A DNA stretch of 64,000 nucleotides. It comes from Phyllobacteriaceae bacterium (GTDB taxonomy: Bacteria > Pseudomonadota > Alphaproteobacteria > Rhizobiales > Rhizobiaceae). The position numbers and the translations under genes are program-made. The DNA lies in the NCBI GenBank assembly GCA_016711085.1, contig JADJTR010000002.1:186001-250000 (forward strand), in the 5' to 3' direction. This document shows, piece by piece, positions 57,967-64,000 of the stretch. A model generated the notes under the pieces. That model did no database searches, was not told where the DNA came from, and was given only the letters and a program-made list of their open reading frames with translations. How positions within the stretch are numbered: position 1 is the stretch's first letter; the number at the start of each line of letters is the position of its first letter.

Positions 57967-58074
57967 TGGTCTGATCCGCGTTTGGCCGGAAAGTCCGCCT
58001 GCCTTTCGCGCAAGGCCCTTGATTGCGGCCGGCTCCTGCGTTCTAATCATGGCGCAAAGAACTGGGGGACCGTC

Positions 58075-58260
58075 ATGGTCAGATTTGTCTCGTCGTTGGC
58101 TGCGCTGACTTTGGTTGCCGGGTGTACAACCACCGGTCCTGCCGCCCCGCCTGAAGTTCCGAAGCCGGTGGTCGTCGGCAAAGTGCCGACGCAACCGGGC
58201 AATTGCTACTTCAAGGACCCCGCCGGCAAGGTGTTCATTTCGGCCTGCCCGCCGGCCTAG
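58075..58260 (+). CDS. Small lipoprotein
   Basis: A 61-residue protein with lipobox TLVAGC (Cys 16), a Thr/Pro-rich segment, and GNCYFKDPAGKVFISACPPA at the end with two cysteines. GGGGGACC before the ATG at 58075. Its stop codon TAG coincides with the left edge of an inverted-repeat element; the pre-insertion sequence would also read TAG, so the protein is probably unaffected. No family recognised. Confidence 0.65.
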   Translation: MVRFVSSLAALTLVAGCTTTGPAAPPEVPKPVVVGKVPTQPGNCYFKDPAGKVFISACPPA

Positions 58261-58421
58261 GGTCAGGACCCATTGAATTGGCTGAAATGGTCGGGGCGGA
58301 TTTGCACGGACTGCTTTGTCGCAAGCCCTTGAAAGGCTTCAGCCTTCCTACGGACTTGCTTCGCGCATCTGCGCAAATCCGCCCCGACCATTTCAGCCAA
58401 TTCAATGGGTCCTGACCCTAG
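58257..58421. repeat. MITE-like element with perfect 49-bp inverted repeats
   Basis: Bases 58257-58305 and 58373-58421 are exact reverse complements (49 of 49). The outer ends are CTAGGGTCAGG and CCTGACCCTAG, so the element could be read as GGGTCAGG...CCTGACCC flanked by a TA duplication, as after IS630/mariner-type insertion. The 67-base centre has no reading frame of note. No transposase gene is present; mobilisation in trans is an inference. Confidence 0.85.
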
Positions 58422-58779
58422 AGCGTTTCTCGCTCAAATTGAATCGTCTGAGTGCCGGCATTTTGCGGCTTGGCCGGGAGCGGAACGCAACTCTATGCGC
58501 GCTCGCCAGCGTTTCGCGACGCCGTCCAGGGCGCCAGAAGACCAAGCTGAAACGATTGCAGTTCGCCCATGAAAACAGAATGGAGCCCGATCCGGCTTGG
58601 CAGTTTTTTCCGCTCCTTGCCCTTCGGGCATTCGTCGGGCAAGCCCGAAAACCCTCCTCGCAGTCGGAATTCCCGCGAGATATCCATATCGCGCTCCTGA
58701 GCTTGTCGAAGGGGTATTGTCCTCTCCGGATCGAAAAATCCCCGCCATCAAACTGCTCCAGTTTGAATGAGAAACGCTC
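58421..58779. repeat. Second, abutting repeat region with imperfect inverted ends
   Basis: GAGCGTTTCTCGCTCAAA at 58421-58438 pairs with TTTGAATGAGAAACGCTC at 58762-58779 (16 of 18). Inside are a TTCGGGC/GCCCGAA hairpin near 58626-58655 and CCTGAGCTTGTCGAAGG at 58696-58712, a sequence I recall as a widespread proteobacterial intergenic repeat. No gene is seen between 58261 and 58906; repeats fill most of it. Confidence 0.6.
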
Positions 58780-58906
58780 CAGGTCACAGTTCGGACAAGA
58801 AAAGCGCAGACGTTTTCCTGGTGTTCCGGCGCGCGTTGACTGACGGGTGGCGTTTCCGGAAACGTTTGTCTATTGTCCTGTCGGATATTCGCAGGTGCGC
58901 ACCGGG

Positions 58907-61381
58907 ATGTGGGAAAGGGCGATAGCCGCCGCGACGGCTGCCGTATTCCGGCTGGTGCTGGCGTTTGCCTTTTTTCTGCAGCAACTCGGGCCGCTCCCCG
59001 CCCGAGCCGCGTCGGCCATCGCAAGCGGGAAGGTGGCGCTTGTCATCGGCAATTCCGCCTATGGCAAAATTCCTGACCTGAAAAATCCGCGCAATGACGC
59101 CGGATTGATCTCGGATTCCCTTAAGCGACTGGGCTTCAACGTCATTCTTCGCGAAGACGCGTCGCACGGCGACATCGAAAAAGCGATCAACGAGTTGCTC
59201 GTGGCGTCGAAGGATGCCGAGACGGTGATGTTCTATTTCGCCGGACACGGATTCCAGCTTGGCGGTCGCAATTTTCTCGTCCCTGTGGACGCCGGCCTGG
59301 AAAACCGGGATGCGATCGGCAAGGAGACATTCGCGCTCGACAAGATCATCGAGACGATTCACGAGCGCGGCAAGCAAACCCTGGTCTTCCTTGACGCCTG
59401 TCGCAACAATCCGATCCCTGCCGCAGCGCGCACCGTGCAAGACGCCGAAGGTCTTGCGCAGATCGAAACCGGCAGCGGGACTTTCGTCGCTTTCGCGACC
59501 GAGCCGGGCAAGGTGACATTCGACGGCGCCGGCGAAAACAGCCCCTTTGCCACGGCGCTTTCGGCGACGATCGAGAGCCCGGAATTTCCATCTCCGACAT
59601 GATGATTCGCGTCCGCAACGCGGTCGAGGAGGCAACCGAGCAGACGCAGACCCCGTGGGATCAGTCGTCGCTGCGCTCGCAGTTCTATTTCAACCCGGTC
59701 GAAGAGGAAAACGAGGCGCTGACCGAGGAAGATCTGGCGTTGTTGTCGGAACTGGACCCGGCGCTGCTGGAGAAGTTCAAGAAGAAATTCGGCCTGAAGA
59801 TCGTCGCCAAGGAAAGCGAAGAGGGTGGCGAGTCGCTGGAAGCCGAGGGAGGGGGGGAAATCATCGCGTCGATCGAACCGACCCTGATCATTCAGGATGT
59901 CGAACCCGCCGAACCGGCGGGATCGGCGGCGGAAAGGACAGCGGCTGCCTCGCCGGCGGAGCCGGTTCAACCGCAAGAAGCGGTCGATGCGGGCCTGATC
60001 ATCCTGTCGGCGGATGAAGGCGGTCTCCGGGGTGCCGGCCGCGGATGCAGCCATTCCGGCGCCCGTTGCGCGCCCGGCGGAAAAACCGGTCGAAATGGCG
60101 GCGCTCGAGCCGAAATCCGAATCCGGGACGGCCGGAAATAAAAACCAAAGCGTTGCGCCGGCGGAAGGCGCCGCCGCGCCGCCTCCGCCTGCCGCGCCCA
60201 TCCCGGCCAAGCCGGCGGCGGTACCGGTTCCGGAGGGCTCCGCCGCGATTGCGTCCTCTCCGCCGAAACCCGCACCTGCCACGGCCGTCGCGCCGTCGCC
60301 CGCCGCCGAACCGGCCGCCGCGGCCGCGCCTGCACCGAAACCTGCCGTTCCTTCTCCGCAATCCCCGACTGCCGCCGCCCCGGCGCAACCCTCGGCCAGC
60401 GGACCGCCGCCGTCCGCCGCCCAACCCGCGCCGCCCAAGCCCGCTGTCGCCCCGCCTGCTCCCGCGGCCGTCGCCAAAGCCGAACCCCCCGCTGCCCCTT
60501 CCGTTGCGCCGGCGCCGGTGGCCAAGCCGGCGGCTGTTTCGCCGCCACCTGTCGCCAAGGCTGAACCGCCTGTCGTCGCGCCGCCAGCAACGAACGACAA
60601 ACCCTCGGCTCCTTCGGTCGCGTCCGCGCCGCCGGCCAAGCCCGTGACCGGCGCGCCGACCTTGACGCCGGCGCCAAAGGCGGTCGCCGCGCCGCCGCCG
60701 GCCAAAACGCCGGCAATCGAAAAACCGGCGGACACGGCCACGCTGGCGCCACAGGAGCAGAAGCCGGGACTGACCAAAGAGACGCTTCCCGCCGTTGCAC
60801 CATCGCCGGCCGAAGCGCCGGCGATCGACAAACCGGTGGAAATGGCTGCCTTGGCGCCACAGGAACAAAAGCCCGGACCGTCCAAGGAGACGATTCCGGC
60901 CGCCGATCTGCCGGTGGTGACCGATCCGGACGAATTGCGCAAGGAAACCGAGAAACGGCAAGCCTTCGCGCGGCTGGCCGGTCAGGCGCAGCAGGAATTG
61001 GCGCGTCTCGGCTGCTTTCGCAGCGGCTCCGACGGTGAATGGGGCGCGAAGTCGGCGCGCGCGCTCTTGCGCTACTACGGCGCCAAAAAGCTTGAGCCGG
61101 ACATCGTCGAGCCGACCGAGGAGCTGGTTTCCCGCTTGAAGGCTGAAACCAAGGTCGTTTGCAGCAATACCGAAACCGCCAAACCGAAGGCCTCCCAGAA
61201 AAAGCCGGCCACGGCGCCGGCGGCGAAGAAGCCCGCCAAAGCCGCTCCGGTTGCCTCCAACAGCGGCGGTGCACCGAAAAAGAAGGCCGAGTCGGCAGGT
61301 CAAAAAAAGCCGTCGCCGCCGAAATCGGCCACCGAAATCAAGAAAAAATTGACAACGAAGCCGATCATCGGCGCATTTTAG
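58907..61381 (+). pseudogene. Secreted caspase-like (peptidase C14) protein, two frameshifts
   Basis: Signal/anchor (FRLVLAFAFFLQQLGPLPARA), then a p20-like caspase domain: KVALVIGNSAYGKIPDLKNPRNDA, catalytic His 114 in FYFAGHGFQ and Cys 165 in FLDACRNNP. At about 59585 the frame breaks: restoring one G (AGCCCGG to AGCCCGGG) leads into ISISDMMIRVRNAVEEAT and TPWDQSSLRSQFYF. A second shift at 60005-60055 (one extra base or two lost) leads into a 250-residue Pro/Ala/Lys-rich stretch, a peptidoglycan-binding-like module (QQELARLGCFRSGSDGEWG ... RALLRYYG) and the tail KKLTTKPIIGAF. Read through, about 825 aa. GTG 58847 is an alternative start. Confidence 0.85.
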
Positions 61382-61506
61382 AGCGCGGATTCACAGCCAG
61401 GGGCGGAAACGCAACGGGGTGATGCAAATGGTGCAGCGCTCATGCCGATTGGCCGCCGACGATGCGTCGTTGCGTCGATGCAAAATGCGATTGAGAACAC
61501 GCCGCC

Positions 61507-63899
61507 ATGCATGAGATCGACAAACGATTTCGGCAAAACAAACAATCGCGGGCGCAGGCCGCGCAGCGAAAGCGCGTGCGCCGGTTTGCCGGCTGGCTGT
61601 TCGCCGGCCTGGCGACGACCGCGGTTTCCATCGGCGCCTGGCTGATTCTCGGGCAGCCGGGCACGCTGGTCGAACCGCCGGTCGATGTGGAGACGCCGGC
61701 CGAGATTCCGATTTTCGTCCCCAGGGTCATCGAATTGCCCGGCGACCCGCTGCGCATCGAACTGGATACGGGGCCCGGCCATTCGGCGGCGATCAAAACC
61801 GTGGCGCCGACGCCGGCGCTGGGCGCCGCCGGCGTCAGCGGTCCGCTCAGCATCGTTCGCGAGAAAATCCTGTTGACCGGGATGCGGCTGATGACGACGC
61901 TGCCGTCCTCGCCCGAAGACTTCGCCTTCTTCCAGTCGCAGCGCCAGTTCGACCGCAAGTCTCCCGGCGAAGAAGCCGGTCAGGCCGGGGCCGCTCCGGC
62001 CGCCGCCACCCCACCGGGCGAGACGGCAGAGCCGATGCCGGACGAGGCGGCCGGCGAGGCCATCCGCTTGACCCCCGCCGCGCCGGCCGAAACGCCGGGC
62101 GAACCGTTCGGCGCGACGCGGGCCGTCGAGGTTGGCGCCGCTCCCTCCGGTTCCGATGGCTGGGGCGACATTGGCGTCGCCGAGCTCGGCGGGTCGGACG
62201 AGGTCTATCAGCGCACCGAAATCGAGAACAATGTTTCGACCGTGACGCTTGTCCGCGAAGACCTTCGGTTCAAGCGGGTTCAGGATGTTTTCGTTCGCGC
62301 CGTGGCCGCGGTGACCCCCGAAAAATTCCTGATCGAAAACGGATTCAACACGCTCGACGCCAGGCGCGCGGCTGCCGCCCTCTCGGACCGGTTCGGCGTC
62401 AAATCGATCGAGGCCGGCCATGTCATCGCCCTGCGCGGCCTGCGCGATGGTCCTTCGGCCGGGGCAAAACTCGCGCAGATCGCGCTCTACACGATGGACA
62501 GCTACATCGGCGCCCTGTCCGCGACGCCGGACGGCGCCTTTGTCGAAGCGACCGATCCCTGGGTGGCCGATAATCTGGCGGAGCGCCTGTCGGCGCCGCA
62601 GACGGAGGCGGTTGCGCCGAAATACCGTCTACTCGACGGCATTTACTCGGTCGCGCGTCGCAACGGCGTACCCGCGCGGGTCGCCGGCGAGGCGATCATG
62701 TACCTGTCGCGCCAGCACGATCTGTCGGAATTCGCCAAGGAGGACGATGTCTTCACCCTCGTCTATGGCGAGGCGCCGCGCGGCGGCGAAACCGGCCGGG
62801 TATTGTATGTGTCGGTCGACAGGGCGGACAAGCCCTGCGCTGCTTCCTCTTCCTGCCGAGGGGCGGCGCCGATTTTTCCTGCTTTGACGAGAAAGACCAG
62901 ACCGGAACGATCGAGGTCTCCAACGGCATGGTGACGCCGGTTTCCGGCGTGCTGACCTCGACCTTCGGGCCGCGCCGCCATCCGATCCTCAAGACCGTTT
63001 TGATGCACAAGGGGGTCGACTGGGCGGCGCCGGTCGGCACGCCCATACGCGCGGCGTTCGACGGAACCGTCGCCTTCGCCGGCGATGGAGGCGGCTACGG
63101 CAATTTCGTCAAGCTCGACCATGGCGGCGGCCGCGGCACCGGCTACGCCCATATGAGCGCCTTCGCCAAGGGATTGGCGACCGGACAGAAAGTAAGCGCC
63201 GGCGATGTGATCGGTTTTGTCGGCACCACCGGGCGCTCCACCGGGCCGCATTTGCACTTCGAACTCTATATCGGCGGCGAACCGATGAACCCGCTGCAGG
63301 CCGCGGTCGCCACCGCCGATGCATCGGGCGCGGTGGAGCGGTTGGTGGACCGCATCATCCGGGTCGAAAGCGGCGGCAGCGCCACGGCCAAGAATCCGTT
63401 GTCGTCGGCGACCGGGCTCGGCCAGTTCATCGAATCGACGTGGATTCGCATGATGCGCACCTATCGGCCGGATCTGGCCAATTCGCTGTCGCGCGAAAAA
63501 CTGCTGGCGCTGCGCTTCGATCCGACCTTGTCGCGCGAAATGGTCGCCAATCTGGCGCGCGAGGGCAAGGCCTATCTGGAAGCGCGCGGCAACTCGATCA
63601 CCGCAGGGCGGCTCTATCTGTGCCATTTCCTCGGCATGGACGGGGCGGCGACCGTGCTCGCCGCTTCCGACGGCGCCCAATTGGTCGATGTGCTCGGTTC
63701 CGGCGTCATCAGCGCCAATCCGTTCCTGACCGGCAAGGACGTGGCCTATGTCAAGGATTGGGCCGAGCGCAAGATGAGCGGGAAATCCGCGCCGGCGCCG
63801 ACGGTTGTCACGACCAAGAAGATCGAGCAGGCGTCGCCGGAGTTCGCCGCTTTCCGTGAGGCGATCGCCGCGGTGGTTGGCCTGAACGCCGCGATCTGA
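61507..63899 (+). pseudogene. M23 endopeptidase with C-terminal lytic-transglycosylase-like domain, frameshifted
   Basis: A membrane-anchored cell-wall enzyme, about 797 aa if read through. Basic N-terminus, one helix (residues 28-49), a Pro/Ala-rich stalk, a LysM/OapA-like middle region (RRNGVPARVAGEAIMYL), then, after a break at about 62832, FLFLPRGGADFSCFDEKD and the M23 zinc site HKGVDWAAPVGTP plus GRSTGPHLHFELY. The end holds a second module: IRVESGGSATAKNPLSSATG and LGQFIESTW with a glutamate in the lytic-transglycosylase position. Restoring one base in GACAAGCCCTG repairs the frame. The second frame starts at 62928 only as an internal ATG. Confidence 0.88.
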
Positions 63900-64000
63900 T
63901 GGCGCTGGTTGGCGGCGATTCCTCGGGTTTTCGCGCGCAACCTGAGGAAGAATTGGTGTTGCCGAACCGCAACAGCAGATCAGACGCCTGCTAAAGTACT

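Noticed and set aside
63899..63994. 31-codon frame overlapping the M23 stop (ATG within TGATG)
   Set aside because: Low-information sequence near the window edge, with no ribosome site beyond the preceding gene and no hydrophobic or family pattern.

Overview
This window is a GC-rich chromosomal segment of an alphaproteobacterium, most likely of the order Hyphomicrobiales (Rhizobiales). The placement rests on gene order and families: an mdh-sucC-sucD-sucA/B-lpdA block, a rimM-trmD-rplS-leuC block, a dapF-mtaB-ftsY-yciB block, ccmABCDG, and lineage-typical proteins (IalB-like, Omp19-like lipoprotein, DUF2794, DUF1223, DUF1036, secreted caspase-like protein). I see no prophage, CRISPR array, rRNA or tRNA. 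The content is mostly housekeeping, with small accessory modules between the core operons.

Layout. 1-7 kb: the 3' end of asd, a secreted unknown, a frameshifted M3 oligopeptidase, a MarR-MFS efflux pair and argG. 7-13 kb: a PAP2 phosphatase, a LysE exporter, rlmN, an IalB-like protein, a YkvA-like protein, pterin dehydratase, thpR and tesA. 13-18 kb: a tesA-divergent YbbA/YbbP-type ABC system, a Bax-inhibitor-1 protein, a GNAT enzyme and DUF2794. 18.3-18.6 kb: a structured non-coding stretch that ends in a very strong terminator, a candidate small RNA. 19.4-21.4 kb: a four-gene VOC/DUF1428/DUF1428/DUF6958-type operon behind a promoter with a TetR-type palindrome. 21.4-24.1 kb: acnA, broken by two indels. 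24.4-27.2 kb: ccmABCDG (cytochrome c maturation). 27.2-31.5 kb: yciB, ftsY, mtaB and dapF. 31.6-35.5 kb: envelope and transport genes and zapE. 35.8-45.8 kb: TCA-cycle genes. 45.9-47.6 kb: small membrane proteins and xerC. 47.6-54.7 kb: rimM, trmD, rplS, transporters and leuC. 54.8-57 kb: a PhyH dioxygenase plus SDR pair. 57-64 kb: small secreted proteins, a nest of palindromic repeats, a secreted caspase-like protein and an M23/lytic-transglycosylase protein.

Most notable. (1) sucA and sucB form one uninterrupted reading frame (E1o-E2o, 1390 aa). (2) A complete vapBC toxin-antitoxin module with its own 14-bp-arm operator sits between sucC and sucD. (3) The AT-rich palindrome GATATATC and close variants occur in three tight clusters about 26-28 kb apart, inside GC-rich genes and in all reading frames. 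(4) A candidate sRNA lies near 18.5 kb. (5) Two perfect long inverted repeats (33-bp and 49-bp arms) look like RIME/MITE-type elements. (6) Two secreted proteins share the unusual C-terminus KPIIG(V/A)(Y/F).

Caution about sequence quality: at least six genes (M3 peptidase, acnA, rimM, DUF1036, caspase-like, M23) carry frameshifts. Nearly all can be repaired by restoring one base next to a short G/C run, and essential genes are among them. Uncorrected sequencing or assembly indels are the likeliest cause, and this also bears on the apparent sucA-sucB fusion.
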